NCBI GenBank assembly: GCA_947479535.1
Contig: CANJZQ010000020.1
Coordinates: 1 to 34,956 of the forward strand
DNA: 34,956 nt
Direction: 5' to 3'
DNA from: Oligoflexales bacterium
Lineage (GTDB): Bacteria > Bdellovibrionota_B > Oligoflexia > Oligoflexales > RGVZ01
Shown here in pieces: positions 16,387-24,531 of the stretch. The notes beneath the pieces are model-generated. The model was given only the letters and a program-made list of their open reading frames with translations. It was not told the DNA's origin and ran no database searches. The first letter of the stretch is position 1. Each line of letters starts with the position of its first letter. The position numbers and the translations under genes are program-made.

Positions 16387-17693
16387 CTCTTGGCAAATGC
16401 CTGCAGACACCAGTCCAAGAACCAGCTTTGGTTTGGCCTCTTAAAAAATTGAAAAAATTTCTTGTGGTTTCGGCCCATCCCCGTCGCGCTGGGGTTGCTG
16501 TTGTTGATGACAGGCCCGCCGGTGCGACAGCCAATGGAAATCTTGCGGCGGTTTGCCGGACTTGGGGAGAGTCCCTGTGTGTTTCTGCTGTTTTCCATCA
16601 GGCGTCCTTGCGCACCTGGTGGATTCCAATCGGCGCGAATCGGGAAAATCCCCGCGCTTATGTCCGGCTTGTTGGTGGTTCGGCCCCAGAAATTGCGCTA
16701 ATTGAATGTGGACCGGAACCATGCGTGCGCATGCGTTTGAGCACCGAGGGTGTTTTTACGAAGCGGCGGACTTTGGACTTTACCCTGCCACATCAGATGA
16801 GTGTGGCCGAGGCTGCAGCCTTGTTGGATGTCTTGCCAGCGATCGCCGAATCTGAGGATGTCCCTGCCGCCGGCGCGCCTGCAGAGACGGATTCAACCCA
16901 AGAAATGCTTCCCCTTTTCCAACGTGAAGGTCGTGACAGGCTTTCCAGGCGTTTGAAAACTCTGAGGAAGTCCCTGGCAAATCAGGAAAAGCACCAACCC
17001 GAGTCAGCGGCCATCGAACGGGCGCGTATGCATGCCTTTGACATGCAGTCCAAGGGCAAGGGGCGTGAAATTGACGCTGCCTTCAAGGAACTCAAGCGCC
17101 TCGAAAAAGCCGGGTTGGATTCGTCCCGAGAGGTTTCGCGGGCTCGGGAAGCTGTAGCCTTGGCTGAGGCTGATCTGGCGCGCCTTCGTGATGGGGTTCT
17201 TGCAGAGGATGATGTCGCAGCGATTCTTGGGCGGCACGGAATTAAATCCCAGGCCCGCTCAAAAAATCCGAAGGCTTCGCCTCCGGTCGCATCAGACTGG
17301 TATGATTTTGTCCTGCCCGATGGAATCCGCGTGATGGTTGGCAAAGGTGCAGAAGAAAACGACCGGCTGGTTAAATCTTCTGCTGCCAACGACTGGTGGA
17401 TTCACGCTGTGGGAGTGACGGGGTCTCATGTGATCGTTCCCGGTCGACAGTTCAAGGGAATGAGTGAATTGCCGGCTCATGTTGTGCGTGCGGCTGGAAT
17501 TCTCGCCGTGCATTATTCCAAATTTCGCGAGAACAAGGCTGGCGAGGTTTACGTCACACGCAAGGCAAACCTGCGCAAACGCAAAGGGGATCCAGCTGGA
17601 CTATGGCAGATCGAACGTTCGACGTCTGTCATGATCCGTTTCAATGCCGGGGAACTTGCTGCGCTTTTTCGCAATCAACCGGCGAAAGTGTAA
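16377..17693 (+). CDS. Short NFACT (RqcH/FbpA-like) protein with reduced N-terminal domain
   Basis: The protein has the NFACT architecture of RqcH, which binds peptidyl-tRNA on stalled 50S subunits and adds C-terminal alanine tails. The C-terminal NFACT-R domain (about 308-430) is clear: RVMVGKGAEENDRLVKSSA, then WIHAVGVTGSHVIVP and VYVTRKANLRKRKG. A charged coiled coil occupies about 185-275. The N-terminal part retains KFLVVSAHPRRAGVAVV (27-43), aligning with the LLLSAHP strand of NFACT-N. It starts about 40 residues later than RqcH, so the GGRI-x-KI-x-QP strand is absent. The DR motif appears as LR (Arg79). At 438 residues it is about 130 shorter than typical RqcH. The ATG overlaps the upstream gene. 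The alignment is by eye and the tailing activity is doubtful. Confidence 0.82.
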   Translation: MPLTLGKCLQTPVQEPALVWPLKKLKKFLVVSAHPRRAGVAVVDDRPAGATANGNLAAVCRTWGESLCVSAVFHQASLRTWWIPIGANRENPRAYVRLVGGSAPEIALIECGPEPCVRMRLSTEGVFTKRRTLDFTLPHQMSVAEAAALLDVLPAIAESEDVPAAGAPAETDSTQEMLPLFQREGRDRLSRRLKTLRKSLANQEKHQPESAAIERARMHAFDMQSKGKGREIDAAFKELKRLEKAGLDSSREVSRAREAVALAEADLARLRDGVLAEDDVAAILGRHGIKSQARSKNPKASPPVASDWYDFVLPDGIRVMVGKGAEENDRLVKSSAANDWWIHAVGVTGSHVIVPGRQFKGMSELPAHVVRAAGILAVHYSKFRENKAGEVYVTRKANLRKRKGDPAGLWQIERSTSVMIRFNAGELAALFRNQPAKV

Positions 17694-17714
17694 TACCATG
17701 GAGCCACAGATCCA

Positions 17715-18845
17715 TTGATCCGCAATGATTTACACGTTCACTTGTATGGCTGTTTGACCCCCGGGGACATCTGGGAACTTGGTCGGGACATATGGCGGGA
17801 TCGCCGCGGACGTTTAGAGGCATTTGCGCGACGTTACGAAGCAGCCTTTGGTGTTGATCCGAATTATGAATCGTATTGGGTGGATGATGCCGGAGCCGCA
17901 AATCTCGCGCGGGATTTTCTATGCACAACTCCATCCAGTTTCGAACAATTCGAATCTAAATTTGCGCTCCCGATCGCGCTTTTTCCAGTTTCACACGCTC
18001 GCGATGATCTGCGGGTGCTGCGTCGTGTGATGGAGCGTCATCGTGATCAGGGTCTCGTTCATGTCGAGTACCGGTTTGTTTATCCGCCTGTGACGCCATT
18101 GACTGCAAGCTATTCCCTTAAAGAGCACTTGGACGGGCTCTGCCAGTGCATGGCTGATTTTGAATCCGAATCATCGGGGGTATTTGATGCGCGTCTGGCT
18201 TTGAGCGTATCTCGCGATCCGGGGCTTGGGATGGAGCAGTATCTTGCGATCAAATCCTGGCAGGAGGCGTCTTCTCCGATGCTAAAGCGGCATCTGACGG
18301 GCATCGATTTTTCTGGTTATGAAGAAGACTCCGATGCGGCGGGCATCCGCGAGATCTGCGCCAGGCTGCATTCAGAAAACTCAAGGAGTCCAGCCAATGC
18401 GCTCGCCTTGCTCATACATGCAGGTGAGACCACGCAGGCCAGCTCCGTTTCAGACGGCATCCGCAGGGTCGAAATGGCTGCCCGCATGGGAGCCCACAGG
18501 ATTGGCCATGCCGTTGCCTTGGGCGCAGATTGTGACGAAGAAACCCGGGCCCTGCAAAGCAGAGTTCGCCGTTGGATCGCCGACGAGACCAAATCGGTGA
18601 TCGAGTGCTGCATCACTTCCAACATCATTTTGGCTGGCGTCAGGGATGTTCTGGTCCACCCAGTCAGAGGGTTTGTGGCGGATGGCTTGCGTGTTTGTCT
18701 TGCGACAGACGATCCTGGCATTTTTGAGACGGACGCCAGATTGGAATATGCAAAAGCCATCCAAGTCCTGGGCCCCGTGGGAGCTTTCAGGATTCTTGAT
18801 ACAACCCCCGCTTACCAGTCGGCCGTTCTCTCGGGTCGTGCCTGA
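17715..18845 (+). CDS. Adenosine deaminase-like metal-dependent hydrolase
   Basis: A 376-residue amidohydrolase of the adenosine/AMP deaminase family. The metal and catalytic residues are in family order: HVH (His7, His9) in DLHVHLYG, HAGE (His235, Glu238), RIGHA (His265) and DDP (Asp332, Asp333). Members deaminate purine nucleosides or related aminopurines in the cytoplasm. The usual HxHLDG sequence reads HVHLYG here, so the aspartate that contacts the ribose 5'-hydroxyl in classical adenosine deaminase is tyrosine. A different substrate is therefore plausible. The TTG at 17715 is the only start codon between an in-frame upstream stop and the HxH motif, with GGAG about 11 bases before it. 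It follows the NFACT gene by 21 bp and precedes the methyltransferase gene by 78 bp. Confidence 0.8.
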   Translation: MIRNDLHVHLYGCLTPGDIWELGRDIWRDRRGRLEAFARRYEAAFGVDPNYESYWVDDAGAANLARDFLCTTPSSFEQFESKFALPIALFPVSHARDDLRVLRRVMERHRDQGLVHVEYRFVYPPVTPLTASYSLKEHLDGLCQCMADFESESSGVFDARLALSVSRDPGLGMEQYLAIKSWQEASSPMLKRHLTGIDFSGYEEDSDAAGIREICARLHSENSRSPANALALLIHAGETTQASSVSDGIRRVEMAARMGAHRIGHAVALGADCDEETRALQSRVRRWIADETKSVIECCITSNIILAGVRDVLVHPVRGFVADGLRVCLATDDPGIFETDARLEYAKAIQVLGPVGAFRILDTTPAYQSAVLSGRA

Positions 18846-18923
18846 ATTTTGTGATAAAATACCATTCCAACGACGGCATTTGGCCGGCGTATTGATGCAG
18901 ATGAGACGAGCGTAGGCGGGCCA

Positions 18924-20180
18924 GTGAGTACACCAAAATACCTCCAGATTAAATTAAAGCCGGGCAAGGAAAAACCAGTCCTGCAGCGCCATCCCTGGAT
19001 ATTCAGTGGTGCCATTGAGAAAAAATCAGACGATGCCTTGAAGGATTCCGATCCTGGATCGATTGTTGATGTGCTGGATCACGGCGGGAAATGGCTGGCC
19101 CGCGGTTACTTCAATTACCAAAGCCAAATTCGTTGCCGGGTTCTCGGCTGGGATCCAGGCGTTGACGTCGATCTCGGTTTCTGGGAGGCGCGGCTGGATC
19201 AGGCGTTTCGTGCCCGACGCGGGATTTTTGATCCGGCTAACACAACCGGGTATCGTCTGGTCCATGCTGAAGCCGATTTACTCCCTGGCTTGATTGTTGA
19301 TCGCATCGGTAATTACCTTGTCCTTCAAATCTTGACGGCTGGGATGGCTCGCGCCAGAAACGCCATCGTTGAGGCTTTGGTCCACGTTGCCGCAAGGCAT
19401 TTTGGAAACGGCACACTTGCGGGGATTTACGAGCGCAGTGACGAGGCAGTTCGTGCCAAGGAAGGCCTTTCTCAGACCATGGGAGTTGTTTGGGGCAATC
19501 CACCGCCCGAAGAAGGGGTTGTGGTCCAGGAAAATGGGATGAATTTTCGCGTTGATATCCTGCGCGGGCACAAGACGGGATTTTATTTCGATCAGCGTGA
19601 CAACCGTCAGGCAGTGCGCGAGATCTCAGGTGGGGCCTCGGTTCTCAATGCCTTTTCCTACACAGGTGGTTTTTCGGTGGCGGCTGGACTTGGTGGCGCA
19701 AAGAGTGTCCTCAGTATTGATGTGAGCGGTCCTGCCTTGGCGTTGTGCCAGGAAAATGTGGAACTCAACCGCGTGGCCTCCCGTGATTTGCATCACGAAA
19801 TGATGGAAGTCGATGTTTTCGAGGTTTTGCGCAAATTCCGTGATGACGGCCGGATGTTTGATGTGGTGGTCCTCGATCCCCCAAAGTTCGCGCAGAGTGC
19901 TGCACATGTCGATCGCGCTTGCCGGGGATATAAAGACATCAATCGCCTTGCGATGCAGATCATTAATCCAGGTGGTTTTTTGGCGACGTTTTCATGCTCG
20001 GGGCTGATATCGGCTGATCTCTTCCAGAAAGTCGTGTTTTCTGCGAGTGTTGAAGCCCAACGTCATGTGCACCTCGTTCGTCATTTGTCCCAAGCAACAT
20101 GCCATCCCATCCTGTTTTCATTTCCAGAAGGCAATTACTTGAAAGGCTTTCTTTGCCGCGTGCTGGGGCCAAATTCATGA
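18924..20180 (+). CDS. rlmI: RlmI-like class I SAM-dependent rRNA (cytosine-C5) methyltransferase
   Basis: This 418-residue protein has an N-terminal PUA-like domain (about 1-80, with HPWIFSGAI and GYFNYQSQIRCRVL), an EEHEE-like middle and a Rossmann methyltransferase domain. Visible features are GHKTGFYFDQRDNR (215-228), the SAM-binding NAFSYTGGFSVAA (242-254), DVSGPALALC, and the catalytic DPPKFA (318-323) with Cys in ATFSCSGLIS. This layout matches RlmI, which methylates C1962 of E. coli 23S rRNA; related enzymes target other cytosines, so the exact site is inferred. The GTG start at 18924 is preceded by GGCGGGCC, a weak Shine-Dalgarno. Its TGA overlaps the ATG of the next gene (ATGA). The rRNA-modifying role agrees with the nearby ribosome-linked NFACT protein, but no functional link is shown. 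Confidence 0.92.
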   Translation: MSTPKYLQIKLKPGKEKPVLQRHPWIFSGAIEKKSDDALKDSDPGSIVDVLDHGGKWLARGYFNYQSQIRCRVLGWDPGVDVDLGFWEARLDQAFRARRGIFDPANTTGYRLVHAEADLLPGLIVDRIGNYLVLQILTAGMARARNAIVEALVHVAARHFGNGTLAGIYERSDEAVRAKEGLSQTMGVVWGNPPPEEGVVVQENGMNFRVDILRGHKTGFYFDQRDNRQAVREISGGASVLNAFSYTGGFSVAAGLGGAKSVLSIDVSGPALALCQENVELNRVASRDLHHEMMEVDVFEVLRKFRDDGRMFDVVVLDPPKFAQSAAHVDRACRGYKDINRLAMQIINPGGFLATFSCSGLISADLFQKVVFSASVEAQRHVHLVRHLSQATCHPILFSFPEGNYLKGFLCRVLGPNS

Positions 20181-21247
20181 TGCCTCTAAAGATAGCGGTG
20201 ACGGGAGCGACCGGGTTGGTGGGCAGTCATGTGGTCAGCGAGGCGGTTCGCCGAGGCCACAAGGTGGTCGCTCTTGTTCGTCCTGGAAGTAATTCTGAAT
20301 TTCTTGACTCTCTGTCGGTCCAGAAGGTTGTTGGTGATCTCCATGAGCGCGCGGCTTTAGAGCGATTCTGTCGCGATGCGCATTGTGTCGTCAATTGTGC
20401 GGCCCGTGTCGGGGACTGGGGCAAGCTGGGGGACTTCAGGCGGGACAACGTCGATGCCTTGGGTTTACTTCTGGATACGGCATCAAAAACAGGCGTGCAA
20501 AGATTTGTGCAAATCAGCTCTCTGGGTGTTTATGAGCCGCGGGATCACTTCGGCACGAACGAGGAAACGTTGCCTGCGATGAATTCGCTGGATGCCTATA
20601 CCCGGTCTAAAACCGAAGCCGAAGTTTTGCTCTTGGCCTATGCAAATTCTGCGGCGGGGATTTTCGAAGCCCGCTATGGCAAAAATGTTGTGATGCTCCC
20701 GCATGCCCGTCAGGTGTTGCGGAATAGTGAACTGGCGCCGCGGGATCGCATATCCCATGTCACCATCCTTCGGCCTGGGTTTATTTACGGTGAACGGGAC
20801 CGGACCGTTATCCCAAAATTGTCGCGGGCGCTGCTCAACAAAAAATTTGTATTTTTTGGTCCAGGCACCCAAGCGATGAATTCAGTCTATGCAGGTAACA
20901 TTGCCCAAGCTGTTTTTCTTGCGATGGAGAGCGAAAATTCCGCAGGTCACGTCTTCAACCTGACGGATGGAGTCGCGGTTTCGAAAAGAGACTTTGTTGA
21001 GGTTGTTGCGGCCAAGCTTGGCCTCGACTTGCCGGAGAGATCCATTCCACTCGCCGTCGCATGGCCACTGGCCGTTGCCGTTCATGAGGCTGCGCGACTA
21101 TTGGGCGCTAAAAATCCTCCGCTGATTAATAAAGCGCGATTCAAGTTTTTAGGTTTGCACCTTGATTTTTCGATCAAGAAGGCCAAGGAAATTCTTGGCT
21201 ACGATCCCGATCCAGATTGGCGAACTCTATTGGCGCGTTCCATCTGA
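20177..21247 (+). CDS. Extended short-chain dehydrogenase/reductase (NAD-dependent epimerase/3-beta-HSD type)
   Basis: The protein (356 residues from the ATG at 20177) is an extended SDR. It has the nucleotide-binding GATGLVG (9-15), NCAARVGDWG, the active-site ISSLGVYE with Tyr141-x-x-x-Lys145 in YTRSK, LRPGFIYGERD and, in the C-terminal part, FNLTDGVAVSKRDF. These blocks resemble 3-beta-hydroxysteroid dehydrogenase/NSDHL-type reductases more than sugar epimerases. The substrate is unknown. A segment at about 158-194 between the YxxxK helix and LRPG looks longer than normal. The frame is open to 20099, but ATG 20177 overlaps the rlmI stop in ATGA and places MMPLKIAVTGATG at the expected N-terminus, so I prefer it. 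The gene end overlaps the convergent membrane protein gene by 21 bp. Confidence 0.85.
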   Translation: MMPLKIAVTGATGLVGSHVVSEAVRRGHKVVALVRPGSNSEFLDSLSVQKVVGDLHERAALERFCRDAHCVVNCAARVGDWGKLGDFRRDNVDALGLLLDTASKTGVQRFVQISSLGVYEPRDHFGTNEETLPAMNSLDAYTRSKTEAEVLLLAYANSAAGIFEARYGKNVVMLPHARQVLRNSELAPRDRISHVTILRPGFIYGERDRTVIPKLSRALLNKKFVFFGPGTQAMNSVYAGNIAQAVFLAMESENSAGHVFNLTDGVAVSKRDFVEVVAAKLGLDLPERSIPLAVAWPLAVAVHEAARLLGAKNPPLINKARFKFLGLHLDFSIKKAKEILGYDPDPDWRTLLARSI

Positions 21248-22987
21248 CCCAGTCTCCTTTTTTGCAGCAGTCCAAACCGTTCCATTTGGCGTCTGCGTGC
21301 GGATGACCGGCTGCTTCAGAAGTTGCAGAAGGGTTTCATCGTCTGCCTTTTGTCCGCGGCTTATCAGGCGAACTGTTTTATCGCTGAAAAACGGATGATT
21401 ACGGACATAATCGATGGTGTAGCCCGGTCTTTCCTTGATCAAGCAGACATCCCCCGCCAGCATGGCGCGGCAGGGGTCAGCCTCAATGAAATTTCCTACA
21501 ACTTTTTCCACCTGTGTCAGTCTTGCAGGCAAAAGTAAAATGAGGGACAAGCTGCAAGACGCAAAAACAAATGATGCCATTCGCGGGTGTGATTGTTCAG
21601 TGGACCGGATCAGAGCGAGAATTCCAATGATCACGGATGGCCAGACGGTCATCAAATAGCGCGCTCCCCATCCGTGTCCCTGATTGAATTGGACGAAGCC
21701 GAAATAAAACAGGCAAACCAACCCGATTTGCAGGATGCAAACCTGTGCGACTGGTGTTGTTCGTTGGCGCCAAAGTCCTGCGAGGGCAAGCACGGTGCAT
21801 CCGGGAAATGCCCAAGTCTCATGTTTAAGGATCCATGCGTAATTCACGAGGGGTGATTTCGCTCCCGTCCAGCCAGAGCGAGAAAGGTCCTTAAGCCAGG
21901 CACCATCAAAGAAGGATGTGAGCATCGGTGTGATGGAGACTGGCAGGCTGTGGGAAATGTGGAATGTGATGACGGGCCATATAAAAACGAATGGTATGCC
22001 AGTCAGGAGATACCCACTGATCAGGTACATGGATTTGGTTCGGTCACGAAGTATGCTCCAGAACACGAGTGGGAGTGCATAGAGAAAGTGTGGAAATGGA
22101 TTGACCAACGCAAGGGCGAAGCCGCCAATGCATCCGGCAAGGAACAGTTGTCGGCGGCTGCCAAGAAGCGTGAGCCAAAGCACCAAGGCATTCGAAAGCA
22201 TCACAGCTGTGTAGCCATAAAATGAAATGCCACTTGTAAAAAAAGAAGCGGATCCAAAACTGATGATAATGATCCACGCCCCGCTGGAATTCGCCAGACT
22301 TTGGCTGGCGAATCTCAGGGAGGGATGCCGGGCAATTTGAATCATGACGGCGATGAAGCAAATTGCAAGCATGGGATTTAGGGCTTCGGGGATATCGATC
22401 GCCTCGAATGGTATTTTAAGAAGGGCATAGCTGGGCCAATAGGCTGAAATGAGAGTCCCTGAGTTTGGTGATGCGTGATAAAAAGAGCCCCAGTGTGGAA
22501 GGCGTTCTATCAGAGGAACGGGCCAATTGGTCCAGATTTTTCCGGCTGCAAAAATCTGCGATTGAAATGCGGGTAAAAACTCGTCCATGCAAAGGGGGTA
22601 GGAGTGATATGAAAAATAACTGGCAAGGACAAGGCTGATGAAACCTGCACCAAGGATTTCTTTCTGCCGCGTGTCGATGATTTGCAGGATTTGTTGCAGC
22701 TTGCTTGTTGGGACGACGGCGGCAGCAATAACAGCCAGCAACCCGCAGGCGAGAAACAAGGGAACGAATGGCCAGTCCAAAGCAATAATCAAGTATTGGA
22801 AGGCAAGATAATTCGGAGCTGGAGCCTCGGCGATTTTCGTGAATGTGTCTAGGGCAGGATAGACCGTTTGGATGGACTGAAGCGCCCAATAGGACACGAT
22901 GTTTGCCAGGTAAAAAAGCACTGCCGCGTAGGTTGCGAACATGCCGGCGATTTCTGTTGCCGCGCTGAGACGGTTTATTCGTTTCAC
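21227..22987 (-). CDS. Polytopic membrane protein, probably GT-C-type glycosyltransferase-like
   Basis: The protein of 586 residues has about a dozen hydrophobic segments and a soluble C-terminal tail (about 500-586). After the first segments a loop carries YHSYPLCMDEF, with an acidic DE pair as in the first periplasmic loop of GT-C fold enzymes (PMT/ArnT). Further on HGWGARYLMTVWPSVI resembles the G-x-R-Y-L/F block in family 39-like proteins. This is not enough to name an enzyme, and a polyprenyl-sugar-dependent transferase is only a suggestion. The GTG at 22987 lies inside a 14-bp tandem repeat and has no ordinary Shine-Dalgarno. It is the last gene of the glycan cluster and ends 21 bp inside the convergent SDR gene. 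Confidence 0.6.
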   Translation of the reverse strand: MKRINRLSAATEIAGMFATYAAVLFYLANIVSYWALQSIQTVYPALDTFTKIAEAPAPNYLAFQYLIIALDWPFVPLFLACGLLAVIAAAVVPTSKLQQILQIIDTRQKEILGAGFISLVLASYFSYHSYPLCMDEFLPAFQSQIFAAGKIWTNWPVPLIERLPHWGSFYHASPNSGTLISAYWPSYALLKIPFEAIDIPEALNPMLAICFIAVMIQIARHPSLRFASQSLANSSGAWIIIISFGSASFFTSGISFYGYTAVMLSNALVLWLTLLGSRRQLFLAGCIGGFALALVNPFPHFLYALPLVFWSILRDRTKSMYLISGYLLTGIPFVFIWPVITFHISHSLPVSITPMLTSFFDGAWLKDLSRSGWTGAKSPLVNYAWILKHETWAFPGCTVLALAGLWRQRTTPVAQVCILQIGLVCLFYFGFVQFNQGHGWGARYLMTVWPSVIIGILALIRSTEQSHPRMASFVFASCSLSLILLLPARLTQVEKVVGNFIEADPCRAMLAGDVCLIKERPGYTIDYVRNHPFFSDKTVRLISRGQKADDETLLQLLKQPVIRTQTPNGTVWTAAKKETGSDGTRQ

Positions 22988-23030
22988 TAGATTCGTTTCA
23001 CGAGATTGGTTTCACGAGATTGGTTTCACG
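22980..23030. repeat. 14-bp tandem repeat spanning a stop/start junction, about 3.6 copies
   Basis: Three full units (22980-22993, 22994-23007, 23008-23021) and a partial unit (23022-23030) follow each other with single-base changes; the consensus on the plus strand is SGTTTCACGAGATT. On the minus strand every copy reads GTGAAAC. The TGA of the FAD oxidoreductase gene lies in the partial unit and the GTG of the membrane protein gene in the first unit. The unit length is not a multiple of three, so each added or lost copy would shift frame and spacing. Confidence 0.9.
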
Positions 23031-24531
23031 TCTTTACGGGTGGATCGATCAAGCCCCCCAGGCCGCTGCGGGTTTCAAGGTACTCGGCATCCTGGTTCAC
23101 CCGCCATACATCCCACAGATTTTCGCCGGCAATGATATTCCTTGCCGTGAGTATCCCCGTCATCATGGCGTGGTCCTGATTGTTATACTTGTGCATGCCG
23201 TTGCGTCCTGACACGTGCAGTCCAGGATAGTGGATCGCGATTTCGTCGCGGATGGTCGCAACGTGATCCTGGTAGGTGTCGTCATAGACGGGGTAGGCTT
23301 TTTCCTGTCGATTGACGAAGGCTTCGATAAAGTGTTCCGGGTTCTTTAAGATGCCGGTTGCCAGAAGCTCCTTCTTTGCCAAGGCAATCAATTCGTGGTC
23401 CGTGCTTTCCCATAGGCCATCGCCTTTAAAACAAAAATACTCGACGCCAAGAAAGGTACGAGAAGGCTGACCAGGGATTGGTGCGGGTACCAATTCAGGG
23501 GACCAGCTTTTGTAGTTCTGAATTCGACCAACTCTGACTGATGGATCGTGGATATACAGCCAGTTCTCCTGGAAAATATCATCGCCATTCCCGTTCTTGC
23601 CTTCTTCCACGACCACGGAAATGGTGATGAAGTCCCGGTACCGAAGTCCATTTGCAGCCTGCAGCGCCGCCGCTGATGCCGGCGGGTCTAATGCTGGAAT
23701 CAAATCGCGCAGCGGCATGGTTGAGACCACATCAGTTGCCTGATGTTTGAACCGGAGGCCATTGGCATTCGATCCCTCGACGGTCCATTGTGAGGCAGAT
23801 TTATCCCAACTCAGCCGGTCGACCGGGGATCCCATCACGACCATCCCGCCAGCCGAAATGAACTTTTTCGCGCACACTTCCCACATCATTCCTGGGCCTT
23901 TTCGGGGGTAACGAAAAGACTCGACAAGGGTCTTCACTTTTCTGGAGTTGTTTCGCCATGGGGTCAGCGCGTTCAAGATGGCGACACCAAGAGACAGTGA
24001 ATTGATCCTCTGGGCTGCCCAGTCCGCAGAAATCTGATCGCATGGAATGCCCCAGACTTTCTCGGTGTAGGTCTTGAAAAATATTTGAAACAAACGCTTT
24101 CCGAAGCGATTGACGACCCAGTCTTCAAATGTTCTGGCCGGCTTAATGGGGATAAAATGGCTTTTCATGTAAGAGATTGTGCATAGAATGCTCTCGCCGT
24201 AACCAATCTTTTTCAAGACCTCGAGGGCCTTCAGGGGGTATGAAAAGAGCTTTCCGCGGTACAAGATCCGCGAAGACCTTGGCCTCTGCAGGAGGTCATC
24301 GCCAAGGATTCTGGACCAAAAACCCTCGATCTCGGGCGACTTGGAAAAGAATCGATGCCCGCCAATATCAGTCAAGTAATCCCCATGACGGACCGTGCGT
24401 GAGATTCCTCCCAAATAGATTGGGTCGGCCTCAAAAACAGTCGCAGGGATTTTTTCATCGGACAGCGTGAGTGCTGCTGAAAGCCCTGCTGGCCCGCCGC
24501 CGATGATCACAACTGAAGTTTTTTGCTTCAC
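23026..24531 (-). CDS. Glf-like NAD(P)/FAD-dependent oxidoreductase of glycan clusters
   Basis: A 501-residue flavoprotein with an N-terminal dinucleotide fold VVIIGGGPAGLSAAL and the acidic ADPIYLGGISRTV at the end of the second strand. It continues GGHRFFSKSPEIEGFW and YTEKVWGIPCDQISADWAAQ. These blocks mark the family related to UDP-galactopyranose mutase and protoporphyrinogen/amine oxidases that is often found in surface polysaccharide clusters. In Glf the flavin takes part in sugar ring contraction; this group is longer (about 500 versus 370 residues) and its reaction is not known to me. The GTG start overlaps the GT2 gene's TGA (GTGA), so the two are coupled. The stop is in the 14-bp tandem repeat. 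Confidence 0.82.
   Translation of the reverse strand: MKQKTSVVIIGGGPAGLSAALTLSDEKIPATVFEADPIYLGGISRTVRHGDYLTDIGGHRFFSKSPEIEGFWSRILGDDLLQRPRSSRILYRGKLFSYPLKALEVLKKIGYGESILCTISYMKSHFIPIKPARTFEDWVVNRFGKRLFQIFFKTYTEKVWGIPCDQISADWAAQRINSLSLGVAILNALTPWRNNSRKVKTLVESFRYPRKGPGMMWEVCAKKFISAGGMVVMGSPVDRLSWDKSASQWTVEGSNANGLRFKHQATDVVSTMPLRDLIPALDPPASAAALQAANGLRYRDFITISVVVEEGKNGNGDDIFQENWLYIHDPSVRVGRIQNYKSWSPELVPAPIPGQPSRTFLGVEYFCFKGDGLWESTDHELIALAKKELLATGILKNPEHFIEAFVNRQEKAYPVYDDTYQDHVATIRDEIAIHYPGLHVSGRNGMHKYNNQDHAMMTGILTARNIIAGENLWDVWRVNQDAEYLETRSGLGGLIDPPVKT

Noticed and set aside
22980-23030. CRISPR-like array
   Set aside because: The repeat is a direct 14-bp tandem without spacers and no cas gene is present.
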